DNA of 64,000 nt from Anisakis pegreffii (Eukaryota; Nematoda; Chromadorea; Rhabditida; Anisakidae): contig JAPYMA010001118.1 of NCBI GenBank assembly GCA_035041965.1, positions 1-64,000 on the forward strand, given 5' to 3'. Within the stretch, counting starts at the first letter, position 1, and each line of letters begins with the position of its first letter. The position numbers and the translations under genes are program-made. The notes below the pieces were generated by a model. It had not been told where the DNA came from and searched no databases. It was given only the letters and a program-made list of their open reading frames with translations. Below, one piece after another: positions 1-12,100 of this stretch.

Positions 1-165
1 GCACTACTATGTAAGACCTTCCTCCTAGTGCTCTTAACTCGAAAAAAATTTTTTCGAAAATTTTAAAAATTCAAACGCTCATAACTAGGTAACGGCTAAT
101 TATTGAGAGGTGTCCTTGTACGCGCATGCACAAAAACTGAACTCTTACTATCTACTATCTTAAAG
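1..165 (-). repeat. Half monomer of the 304-bp satellite, inverted
   Basis: The first ~165 bases are the reverse complement of about half of the 304-bp satellite monomer that fills 9291-18168. The shared part includes the AGGAGGAAGGTCTTACAT stretch and the TTCGAAAAAA dyad. Similarity stops near the TACTATCTTAAA segment. The sequence begins inside the repeat, so an inverted satellite array may continue to the left, outside the window. The same half monomer, in forward orientation, sits at 9121-9290 at the other end of the palindrome. Confidence 0.9.
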
Positions 166-3100
166 TTGACTGTATTGTAATTTTGGGCTAGATTTTTATT
201 TAAAATTGTCATTTTCAGCTCATAAGTTTGGTTATTGATAAGTTTGGGTCTATTTATTACTAAAAATGGATAATTTGGGCCAAATTTTGAACGGAAATGA
301 ACATTATTAGGAAGAAATTGATATTTGCGATAGTTCAGGTCGAGAATTTTATCAATAATAGCGCTTTTCTTCTCAGAAATTGATTCTTTTGATAAATTCA
401 GACCAAAATGGAATGGAAATGCTTGTTTTGAGATGAAAAATTGATGATTTTAAATGACACTTTAGACATTTAGACAAATGATGATATTTTAGACCAATTT
501 AATGAAAAATTAGCCATTTTCCGGCGGTAAATTGACTATTTTAATAGATTTAGGCCAAATTTGTTTGTAAAATAGCCATTTTGAGCTGAGAATTTGACTA
601 TTCCGATAAATTCATACCAAATTTTAGATGATGGATTCAAGCCAAATTTCTATTGAAAATAGCCATTTTTTGTAGAAAATTTGATTATTTTTGTACATTT
701 TGGCCAGACTTCAATTCAACATTTGTTATTTTTTACTGAAACATTGACTGTTTTGGTAATATTAGGACAATTTTTTGCTAAAATTAGTCATTTTCGGCTG
801 GAAATAGATTATTTTGACAAGTTCAGACCAATTTTCTATCAAAATTAGCCATTTTCCCCCAAAATATTGACTATTACAATAGATTTAGACTGAATTTCTA
901 TTAAAAATAGCTATTGTTCATAGAAAATTTGAATATTTTGGTTGTTTTTGATCAATTTCTCGATAAAGATGGGCATTTTTATTTGAGAAATTGATCATTT
1001 TGACAATTTTAGGCCAGAATTCTATTAAAATAAGCCATATTTATCTGTGAAATTGACTGTTTTGATTAATTTAGGCCAGATTTTTATTTAAAACAGTCAT
1101 TTTTAGACAAAAAATTGATTATTTTGACAGATTTAGGCCAAAATTTGGACAAAAATGGTCATTTTTAGCTCAAAAATTGACTATTTTGGTAGATTTTGGC
1201 CAAAAATTGAACAAAAATGCTCATTTTTAGACGAAAAATTGATTATTTTGGTAGATATAGGCCATTTTTTGAGTAAGAATACCTGTTCTTTGGTGACAAA
1301 ATGATAATTTTGACAGATTTAGGCCAAAATTTGGACAAAAATGGTCATTTTTAGCTCAAAAATTGACTATTTTGGTAGATTTTGGCCAAAAATTGAACAA
1401 AAATGCTCATTTTTAGACGAAAAATTGATTATTTTGGTAGATATAGGCCATTTTTTGAGTAAGAATACCTGTTCTTTGGTGACAAAATGATAATTTTGAC
1501 AGATTTAGGCCAAAATTTGGACAAAAATGGTCATTTTTAGCTCAAAAATTGACTATTTTGGTAGATTTTGGCCAAAAATTGAACAAAAATGCTCATTTTT
1601 AGACGAAAAATTGATTATTTTGGTAGATATAGGCCATTTTTTGAGTAAGAATACCTGTTCTTTGGTGACAAAATGATAATTTTGACAGATTTAGGCCAAA
1701 ATTTGGACAAAAATGGTCATTTTTAGCTCAAAAATTGACTATTTTGGTAGATTTTGGCCAAAAATTGAACAAAAATGCTCATTTTTAGACGAAAAATTGA
1801 TTATTTTGGTAGATATAGGCCATTTTTCTAGTAAGAATACCTGTTTTTTGGTGACAAAATGATAATTTTGACAGATTTAGGCCAAAATTTGGACAAAAAT
1901 GGTCATTTTTAGCTCAAAAATTGACTATTTTGGTAGATTTTGGCCAAAAATTGAACAAAAATGCTCATTTTTAGACGAAAAATTGATTATTTTGGTAGAT
2001 ATAGGCCATTTTTCTAGTAAGAATACCTGTTTTTTGGTGACAAAATGATAATTTTGACAGATTTAGGCCAAAATTTGGACAAAAATGGTCATTTTTAGCT
2101 CAAAAATTGACTATTTTGGTAGATTTTGGCCAAAAATTGAACAAAAATGCTCATTTTTAGACGAAAAATTGATTATTTTGGTAGATTTAGGCCAAAATTT
2201 GGACAAAAATGGTCATTTTTAGCTGAAAAATTGATTATTTTGGTAGATTTTGGCCAAAATTTGAACAAAAATGGTCATTTTTAGAAGAAAAATTGATTAT
2301 TTTGGTAGATATAGGCCATTTTTTGAGTAAGAATACCTGTTTTTTGGTGACAAATTGATAATTTTGACAGGTTTAGGCCAAAATTTGGACAAAAATGGTC
2401 ATTTTTAGCTCAAAAATTGACTATTTTGGTAGATTTTGGCCAAAAATTGAACAAAAATGCTCATTTTTAGAAGAAAAATTGATTATTTTGGTAGATATAG
2501 GCCATTTTTTGAGTAAAAATACCTGTTTTTTGGTGAGAAATTGATAATTTTGACAGGTTTAGGCCAAAATTTGGATAAAAATGGTCATTTTTAGCTCAAA
2601 AATTGATTAATTTGGTAGATTTTGGCGAAAATTTGGACAAAAATGGTCATTTTTAGCTGGAAAATTGATTATTTTGGTAGATTTTGGCCAAATTTTGGAC
2701 AAAAATGGTCATTTTCAGAAGAAAAATTGATTATTTTGGTAGATATAGGCCATTTTTTGAGTAAAAATACCTGTTTTTTGGTGAGAAATTGATAATTTTG
2801 ACAGGTTTAGGCCAAAATTTGGATAAAAATGGTCATTTTTAGCTCAAAAATTGATTAATTTGGTAGATTTTGGCGAAAATTTGGACAAAAATGGTCATTT
2901 TTAGCTCAAAAATTGATTATTTTGGTAGATTTTGGCGAAAATTTGGACAAAAATGGTCATTTTTAGCTGGAAAATTGATTATTTTGGTAGATTTTGGCCA
3001 AATTTTGAACAAAAATGGTCATTTTCAGAAGAAAAATTGATTAATTTGGTAGATTTTGGCGAAAATTTGGACAAAAATGGTCATTTTTAGCTGGAAAATT

Positions 3101-5872
3101 GATTATTTTGGTAGATTTTGGCCAAAATTTGAACAAAAATGGTCATTTTCAGAAGAAAAATTGATTATTTTGTTAGATATAGGCCATTTTTTGAGTAAGA
3201 ATACCTGTTTTTTGGTTATAAATTGGTAATTTTGACAGGTTTAGGCCAAAAATTGAACAAAAATGCTCATTTTTAGAAGAAAAATTGATTAATTTGGTAG
3301 ATTTTGGCGAAAATTTGGACAAAAATGGTCATTTTTAGCTGGAAAATTGATTATTTTGGTAGATTTTGGCCAAAATTTGAACAAAAATGGTCATTTTCAG
3401 AAGAAAAATTGATTATTTTGTTAGATATAGGCCATTTTTTGAGTAAGAATACCTGTTTTTTGGTTATAAATTGATAATTTTGACAGGTTTAGGCCAAAAT
3501 TTGGACAAAAATGGTCATTTTTAGCTCAAAAATTGACTATTTTGGTAGATTTTGGCCAAAAATTGAACAAAAATGCTCATTTTTAGAAGAAAAATTGATT
3601 ATTTTGGTAGATATAGGCCATTTTTTGAGTAAAAATACCTGTTTTTTGGTGAGAAATTGATAATTTTGACAGGTTTAGGCCAAAATTTGGATAAAAATGG
3701 TCATTTTTAGCTCAAAAATTGATTAATTTGGTAGATTTTGGCGAAAATTTGGACAAAAATGGTCATTTTTAGCTGGAAAATTGATTATTTTGGTAGATTT
3801 TGGCCAAATTTTGAACAAAAATGGTCATTTTAAGAAGAAAAATTTATTATTTTGTTAGATATAGGCCATTTTTTGAGTAAAAATACCTGTTTTTTGGTGA
3901 GAAATTGATAATTTTGACAGGTTTAGGCCAAAATTTGGATGAAAATGGTCATTTTTAGCTCAAAAATTGATTAATTTGGTAGATTTTGGCGAAAATTTGG
4001 ACAAAAATGGTCATTTTTAGCTGGAAAATTGATTATTTTGGTAGATTTTGGCCAAATTTTGAACAAAAATGGTCATTTTCAGAAGAAAAATTGATTATTT
4101 TGTTAGATATAGGCCATTTTTTGAGTAAGAATACCTGTTTTTTGGTTATAAATTGGTAATTTTGACAGGTTTAGGCCAAAATTTGGACAAAAATGGTCGT
4201 TTTTAGCTCAAAATTTGACTATTTTGGTAGATTTTGGCCAAAAATTGAACAAAAATGCTCATTTTTAGAAGAAAAATTGATTATTTTGGTAGATATAGGC
4301 CATTTTTTGAGTAAAAATACCTGTTTTTTGGTGAGAAATTGATAATTTTGACAGGTTTAGGCCAAAATTTGGATAAAAATGGTCATTTTTAGCTCAAAAA
4401 TTGATTAATTTGGTAGATTTTGGCGAAAATTTGGACAAAAATGGTCATTTTTAGCTCAAAAATTGATTATTTTGGTAGATTTTGGCGAAAATTTGGACAA
4501 AAATGGTCATTTTTAGCTGGAAAATTGATTATTTTGGTAGATTTTGGCCAAATTTTGAACAAAAATGGTCATTTTCAGAAGAAAAATTGATTATTTTGTT
4601 AGATATAGGCCATTTTTTGAGTAAGAATACCTGTTTTTTGGTTATAAATTGGTAATTTTGACAGGTTTAGGCCAAAATTTGGACAAAAATGGTCGTTTTT
4701 AGCTCAAAATTTGACTATTTTGGTAGATTTTGGCCATTTTTTGAGAAAAATACCTGTTTTTGGTGAAAAATTGATAATTTTGACAGGTTTAGGCCAAAAT
4801 TTGGATAAAAATGGTCATTTTTAGCTCAAAAATTGATTATTTTGGTAGATTTTGGCCAAATTTTGAACAAAAATGGTCATTTTAAGAAGAAAAATTTATT
4901 ATTTTGGTAGATATAGGCCAAATTTTGAGTAAAAATAGTTGTTTTTTGGTGAGAAATTGATAATTTTTAATGAATTCCAGCAATTTTCTGCTAAAGATGG
5001 CCATTTTTATGTGAGAAATTGATAATTTTGACAATCTTAGGCCAGATTTCTATTAAAATTAGCCATTTTTAGCTATGAAATTGACGATTCTGATTAATTT
5101 GGGCCAGATTTTTATAAAAGATAGCCATTTTAAGCATATATATTGATCATTTTGATAGATTTCGGCAAAATTTATATTGAAGATAGCTGTTTTTCCTGGA
5201 AATATTGAATATTTTGACAGCTTTAGTGCAAATTTTGGATAAAAATGGCCGTTTTATGGGGAAAGTCGATAATTTTAAAGGATTTACGCCATATGTCAAT
5301 TAAAAATGGTCATTTTTAGAAGAAAAATTGATCATTTTGATGGATTTAGGCTGTATTTTGATTAAAACGGACATTTTTAGGAGATAAGTTGATAATTTTG
5401 ATCAACTTTTTACTAAAATTGGACCTTTTCAGTTGAAAATGGATTGTATTGATGAATTGAACCCAAATTTCTATTAAAAATAGCTATTTTAGGTTGAGAA
5501 ATTGATTATTTCGATATGTTAAGGCCAAATTTTTGTTGAAAATGAACAAAATTACTCGAAAAATTGATTATTTCTGTTGAATATGTATACATTGTATAAC
5601 TTAGGTGGTGTTGATGTATAAGTTACATGTTTTGTGTTATTTAATTGATGATGTGTCATTGTATCCATAATGTATCACTAATAAAGTGGTTCAAGTAATA
5701 AATTGTCGCAGTGTAATGCACTTTGAATAAACATTATAACGAATAAATGTGTTGATGAATAAATAAAGGATCGCCACTCATACAATCTACTCATATGCTA
5801 ACACACACATATACTCATACACAACATATACACACATACATATGGTCATACGTATATACTAATACATACATG
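166..5872. repeat. Left arm of giant imperfect palindrome
   Basis: AT-rich sequence made almost wholly of degenerate ~62-bp units (core words TTTTGGCCAAA, AAAAATGG, CATTTTTAG, AAAATTGATTATTTTG). It matches the reverse complement of 7322-9120. Bases 5440-5872 and about 166-1080 match their mirror copies closely. The stretch about 5100-5440 differs by substitutions and a deletion in the right copy. The arm is about 3.7 kb longer than its mirror because of the internal expansion at 1085-4965. No credible gene is present. Confidence 0.9.
1085..4965. repeat. 62-bp minisatellite with 186-bp higher-order units
   Basis: Tandem units of about 62 bp are organised into a higher-order repeat of three monomer types. 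The word GACAAAATGATAATTTTGAC recurs at 1295, 1481 and 1667, giving a 186-bp period. From about 2200 onward the units mix and diverge further. The mirror position in the right arm (about 7915-8225) holds only about 0.3 kb, so this is a local expansion after the palindrome formed, or a contraction of the other arm. No coding potential is visible. Confidence 0.9.
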
Positions 5873-6638
5873 GAAGGGTGAGCGGGTGAGTTTTACAGGT
5901 TAGTACATTTGAGATTGAAGGGTGAGCGGGTGAGTTTTACAGGTTAGTACATTTGAGATTGAAGGGTGAGCGGGTGAGTTTTACAGGTTAGTACATTTGA
6001 GATTGAAGGGTGAGCGGGTGAGTTTTACAGGTTAGTACATTTGAGATTGAAGGGTGAGCGGGTGAGTTTTACAGGTTAGTACATTTGAGATTGAAGGGTG
6101 AGCGGGTGAGTTTTACAGGTTAGTACATTTGAGATTGAAGGGTGAGCGGGTGAGTTTTACAGGTTAGTACATTTGAGATTGAAGGGTGAGCGGGTGAGTT
6201 TTACAGGTTAGTACATTTGAGATTGAAGGGTGAGCGGGTGAGTTTTACAGGTTAGTACATTTGAGATTGAAGGGTGAGCGGGTGAGTTTTACAGGTTAGT
6301 ACATTTGAGATTGAAGGGTGAGCGGGTGAGTTTTACAGGTTAGTACATTTGAGATTGAAGGGTGAGCGGGTGAGTTTTACAGGTTAGTACATTTGAGATT
6401 GAAGGGTGAGCGGGTGAGTTTTACAGGTTAGTACATTTGAGATTGAAGGGTGAGCGGGTGAGTTTTACAGGTTAGTACATTTGAGATTGAAGGGTGAGCG
6501 GGTGAGTTTTACAGGTTAGTACATTTGAGATTGAAGGGTGAGCGGGTGAGTTTTACAGGTTAGTACATTTGAGATTGAAGGGTGAGCGGGTGAGTTTTAC
6601 AGGTTAGTACATTTGAGATTGAAGGGTGAGCGGGTGAG
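5873..6638 (+). repeat. 44-bp tandem repeat, forward block (17.4 copies)
   Basis: The unit begins GAAGGGTGAGCGGGTGAG and ends TTAGTACATTTGAGATT, with a period of exactly 44 bp. The first unit is at 5873 and the 18th begins at 6621, so there are 17 full copies plus an 18-bp piece. Copies look identical. The block forms the left half of the palindrome centre and is flanked by CA/TA-rich sequence that is also mirrored. Confidence 0.97.
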
Positions 6639-6643
6639 TAAAA

Positions 6644-7321
6644 CTCACCCGCTCACCCTTCAATCTCAAATGTACTAACCTGTAAAACTCACCCGCTCAC
6701 CCTTCAATCTCAAATGTACTAACCTGTAAAACTCACCCGCTCACCCTTCAATCTCAAATGTACTAACCTGTAAAACTCACCCGCTCACCCTTCAATCTCA
6801 AATGTACTAACCTGTAAAACTCACCCGCTCACCCTTCAATCTCAAATGTACTAACCTGTAAAACTCACCCGCTCACCCTTCAATCTCAAATGTACTAACC
6901 TGTAAAACTCACCCGCTCACCCTTCAATCTCAAATGTACTAACCTGTAAAACTCACCCGCTCACCCTTCAATCTCAAATGTACTAACCTGTAAAACTCAC
7001 CCGCTCACCCTTCAATCTCAAATGTACTAACCTGTAAAACTCACCCGCTCACCCTTCAATCTCAAATGTACTAACCTGTAAAACTCACCCGCTCACCCTT
7101 CAATCTCAAATGTACTAACCTGTAAAACTCACCCGCTCACCCTTCAATCTCAAATGTACTAACCTGTAAAACTCACCCGCTCACCCTTCAATCTCAAATG
7201 TACTAACCTGTAAAACTCACCCGCTCACCCTTCAATCTCAAATGTACTAACCTGTAAAACTCACCCGCTCACCCTTCAATCTCAAATGTACTAACCTGTA
7301 AAACTCACCCGCTCACCCTTC
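6644..7321 (-). repeat. 44-bp tandem repeat, inverted block (15.4 copies)
   Basis: The same 44-bp unit in reverse orientation (CTCACCCGCTCACCCTTC...), 15 full copies plus a part copy. It is separated from the forward block by only five bases (6639-6643, TAAAA). The left block has two more copies, so the mirror is not exact in length. A diverged single copy of this repeat lies at 21083-21136. Confidence 0.97.
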
Positions 7322-9120
7322 CATGTATGTATTAGTATATACGTATGACCATATGTATGTGTGTATATGTTGTGTATGAGTATATGTGTGTGTTAGCATA
7401 TGAGTAGATTGTATGAGTGGCGATCCTTTATTTATTCATCAACACATTTATTCGTTATAATGTTTATTCAAAGTGCATTACACTGCGACAATTTATTACT
7501 TGAACCACTTTATTAGTGATACATTATGGATACAATGACACATCATCAATTAAATAACACAAAACATGTAACTTATACATCAACACCACCTAAGTTATAC
7601 AATGTATACATATTCAACAGAAATAATCAATTTTTCGAGTAATTTTGTTCATTTTCAACAAAAATTTGGCCTTAACATATCGAAATAATCAATTTCTCAA
7701 CCTAAAATAGCTATTTTTAATAGAAATTTGGGTTCAATTCATCAATATAATCTATTTTCAACTGAAAATGTCCAATTTTAATAAAAAATTGACCTGAAAT
7801 TATCAAAATTATCTCCTAAAAATGTCCATTTTAATCAAAATACAGCCTAAATCCATCAAAATGATCAATATATATGCTTAAAATGGCTATCTTTTATAGA
7901 AATCTGGCCCAAATTAATCAAAATCGTCAATATCATAGCTAAAAATGGCCAATTTTAATAGAAATCTGGCCTAAAATTGTCAAAATGATCAATTTCTCAC
8001 ATAAAAATGGCCATTTTTAGAAGAAGATCGTGAAAATTCATTAAAAATTATCAATTTCTCACCAAAAAACAGCTATTTTTACTTAAAATTTGGCCTATAT
8101 CTACGAAAATAATCAATTTTTGGGCTAAAAATGACCATTTTTGTTCAAATTTTGGCCTAAACCTGTCAAAATAATCAATTTTTTGTCTAAAAATGACTGT
8201 TTTAAATAAAAATCTGGCCTAAATTAATCAAAACAGTCAATTTCACAGATAAATATGGCTTATTTTAATAGAATTCTGGCCTAAAATTGTCAAAATGATC
8301 AATTTCTCAAATAAAAATGCCCATCTTTATCGAGAAATTGATCAAAAACAACCAAAATATTCAAATTTTCTATGAACAATAGCTATTTTTAATAGAAATT
8401 CAGTCTAAATCTATTGTAATAGTCAATATTTTGGGGGAAAATGGCTAATTTTGATAGAAAATTGGTCTGAACTTGTCAAAATAATCTATTTCCAGCCGAA
8501 AATGACTAATTTTAGCAAAAAATTGTCCTAATATTACCAAAACAGTCAATGTTTCAGTAAAAAATAACAAATGTTGAATTGAAGTCTGGCCAAAATGTAC
8601 AAAAATAATCAAATTTTCTACAAAAAATGGCTATTTTCAATAGAAATTTCGCTTGAATCCATCATCTAAAATTTGGTATGAATTTATCGGAATAGTCAAA
8701 TTCTCAGCTCAAAATGGCTATTTTACAAACAAATTTGGCCTAAATCTATTAAAATAGTCAATTTACCGCCGGAAAATGGCTAATTTTTCATTAAATTGGT
8801 TTAAAATATCATCATTTGTCTAAATGTCTAAAGTGTCATTTAAAATCATCAATTTTTCATCTCAAAACAAGCATTTCCATTCCATTTTGGTCTGAATTTA
8901 TCAAAAGAATCAATTTCTGAGAAGAAAAGCGCTATTATTGATAAAATTCTCGACCTGAACTATCGCAAATATCAATTTCTTCCTAATAATGTTCATTTCC
9001 GTTCAAAATTTGGCCCAAATTATCCATTTTTAGTAATAAATAGACCCAAACTTATCAATAACCAAACTTATGAGCTGAAAATGACAATTTTAAATAAAAA
9101 TCTAGCCCAAAATTACAATA
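7322..9120. repeat. Right arm of giant imperfect palindrome
   Basis: Reverse complement of the left arm without its 186-bp higher-order expansion. It begins with the mirrored CATGTATGTATTAGTATATA flank of the 44-bp block and runs through degenerate 62-bp units to the satellite half monomer. Against the left arm it shows a deletion between the units near 7860-7890 and scattered substitutions near 7740-7830. The two arms are therefore separate sequences, not one strand read twice. Confidence 0.9.
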
Positions 9121-12100
9121 CAGTCAACTTTAAGATAGTAGATAGTAAGAGTTCAGTTTTTGTGCATGCGCGTACAAGGACACCTCTCAATAATTAGCCG
9201 TTACCTAGTTATGAGCGTTTGAATTTTTAAAATTTTCGAAAAAATTTTTTTCGAGTTAAGAGCACTAGGAGGAAGGTCTTACATAGTAGTGCCTACCATT
9301 TAAATATTAGGCCTGGATCTCAAGCGGCTGCTTAGATATGGCCAAAAATATTTTCGAAAATTTTCAAATTTTGCACCACGTATAGGGGGTCATGGATTTT
9401 TCGCGAACCAACTTTGACGGCAATTCCAGGTTTTAAGATAGTAGGCAGTAAGAGGAGTGTCTGTTGTGTATGCATGTACAAGGACACCTCTCAATAATTA
9501 GCCGTTACCTAGTTATGAGCGTTTGAATTTTTAAAATTTTCGAAAAAATTTTTTTCGAGTTAAGAGCACTAGGAGGAAGGTCTTACATAGTAGTGCCTAC
9601 CATTTAAATATTAGGCCTGGATCTCAAGCGGCTGCTTAGATATGGCCAAAAATATTTTCGAAAATTTTCAAATTTTGCACCACGTATAGGGGGTCATGGA
9701 TTTTTCGCGAACCAACTTTGACGGCAATTCCAGGTTTTAAGATAGTAGGCAGTAAGAGGAGTGTCTGTTGTGTATGCATGTACAAGGACACCTCTCAATA
9801 ATTAGCCGTTACCTAGTTATGAGCGTTTGAATTTTTAAAATTTTCGAAAAAATTTTTTTCGAGTTAAGAGCACTAGGAGGAAGGTCTTACATAGTAGTGC
9901 CTACCATTTAAATATTAGGCCTGGATCTCAAGCGGCTGCTTAGATATGGCCAAAAATATTTTCGAAAATTTTCAAATTTTGCACCACGTATAGGGGGTCA
10001 TGGATTTTTCGCGAACCAACTTTGACGGCAATTCCAGGTTTTAAGATAGTAGGCAGTAAGAGGAGTGTCTGTTGTGTATGCATGTACAAGGACACCTCTC
10101 AATAATTAGCCGTTACCTAGTTATGAGCGTTTGAATTTTTAAAATTTTCGAAAAAATTTTTTTCGAGTTAAGAGCACTAGGAGGAAGGTCTTACATAGTA
10201 GTGCCTACCATTTAAATATTAGGCCTGGATCTCAAGCGGCTGCTTAGATATGGCCAAAAATATTTTCGAAAATTTTCAAATTTTGCACCACGTATAGGGG
10301 GTCATGGATTTTTCGCGAACCAACTTTGACGGCAATTCCAGGTTTTAAGATAGTAGGCAGTAAGAGGAGTGTCTGTTGTGTATGCATGTACAAGGACACC
10401 TCTCAATAATTAGCCGTTACCTAGTTATGAGCGTTTGAATTTTTAAAATTTTCGAAAAAATTTTTTTCGAGTTAAGAGCACTAGGAGGAAGGTCTTACAT
10501 AGTAGTGCCTACCATTTAAATATTAGGCCTGGATCTCAAGCGGCTGCTTAGATATGGCCAAAAATATTTTCGAAAATTTTCAAATTTTGCACCACGTATA
10601 GGGGGTCATGGATTTTTCGCGAACCAACTTTGACGGCAATTCCAGGTTTTAAGATAGTAGGCAGTAAGAGGAGTGTCTGTTGTGTATGCATGTACAAGGA
10701 CACCTCTCAATAATTAGCCGTTACCTAGTTATGAGCGTTTGAATTTTTAAAATTTTCGAAAAAATTTTTTTCGAGTTAAGAGCACTAGGAGGAAGGTCTT
10801 ACATAGTAGTGCCTACCATTTAAATATTAGGCCTGGATCTCAAGCGGCTGCTTAGATATGGCCAAAAATATTTTCGAAAATTTTCAAATTTTGCACCACG
10901 TATAGGGGGTCATGGATTTTTCGCGAACCAACTTTGACGGCAATTCCAGGTTTTAAGATAGTAGGCAGTAAGAGGAGTGTCTGTTGTGTATGCATGTACA
11001 AGGACACCTCTCAATAATTAGCCGTTACCTAGTTATGAGCGTTTGAATTTTTAAAATTTTCGAAAAAATTTTTTTCGAGTTAAGAGCACTAGGAGGAAGG
11101 TCTTACATAGTAGTGCCTACCATTTAAATATTAGGCCTGGATCTCAAGCGGCTGCTTAGATATGGCCAAAAATATTTTCGAAAATTTTCAAATTTTGCAC
11201 CACGTATAGGGGGTCATGGATTTTTCGCGAACCAACTTTGACGGCAATTCCAGGTTTTAAGATAGTAGGCAGTAAGAGGAGTGTCTGTTGTGTATGCATG
11301 TACAAGGACACCTCTCAATAATTAGCCGTTACCTAGTTATGAGCGTTTGAATTTTTAAAATTTTCGAAAAAATTTTTTTCGAGTTAAGAGCACTAGGAGG
11401 AAGGTCTTACATAGTAGTGCCTACCATTTAAATATTAGGCCTGGATCTCAAGCGGCTGCTTAGATATGGCCAAAAATATTTTCGAAAATTTTCAAATTTT
11501 GCACCACGTATAGGGGGTCATGGATTTTTCGCGAACCAACTTTGACGGCAATTCCAGGTTTTAAGATAGTAGGCAGTAAGAGGAGTGTCTGTTGTGTATG
11601 CATGTACAAGGACACCTCTCAATAATTAGCCGTTACCTAGTTATGAGCGTTTGAATTTTTAAAATTTTCGAAAAAATTTTTTTCGAGTTAAGAGCACTAG
11701 GAGGAAGGTCTTACATAGTAGTGCCTACCATTTAAATATTAGGCCTGGATCTCAAGCGGCTGCTTAGATATGGCCAAAAATATTTTCGAAAATTTTCAAA
11801 TTTTGCACCACGTATAGGGGGTCATGGATTTTTCGCGAACCAACTTTGACGGCAATTCCAGGTTTTAAGATAGTAGGCAGTAAGAGGAGTGTCTGTTGTG
11901 TATGCATGTACAAGGACACCTCTCAATAATTAGCCGTTACCTAGTTATGAGCGTTTGAATTTTTAAAATTTTCGAAAAAATTTTTTTCGAGTTAAGAGCA
12001 CTAGGAGGAAGGTCTTACATAGTAGTGCCTACCATTTAAATATTAGGCCTGGATCTCAAGCGGCTGCTTAGATATGGCCAAAAATATTTTCGAAAATTTT

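Noticed and set aside
5873..7321. Regular 44-bp repeats as a CRISPR array
   Set aside because: Units are directly contiguous with no unique spacers, and the surrounding genes are eukaryotic with introns.
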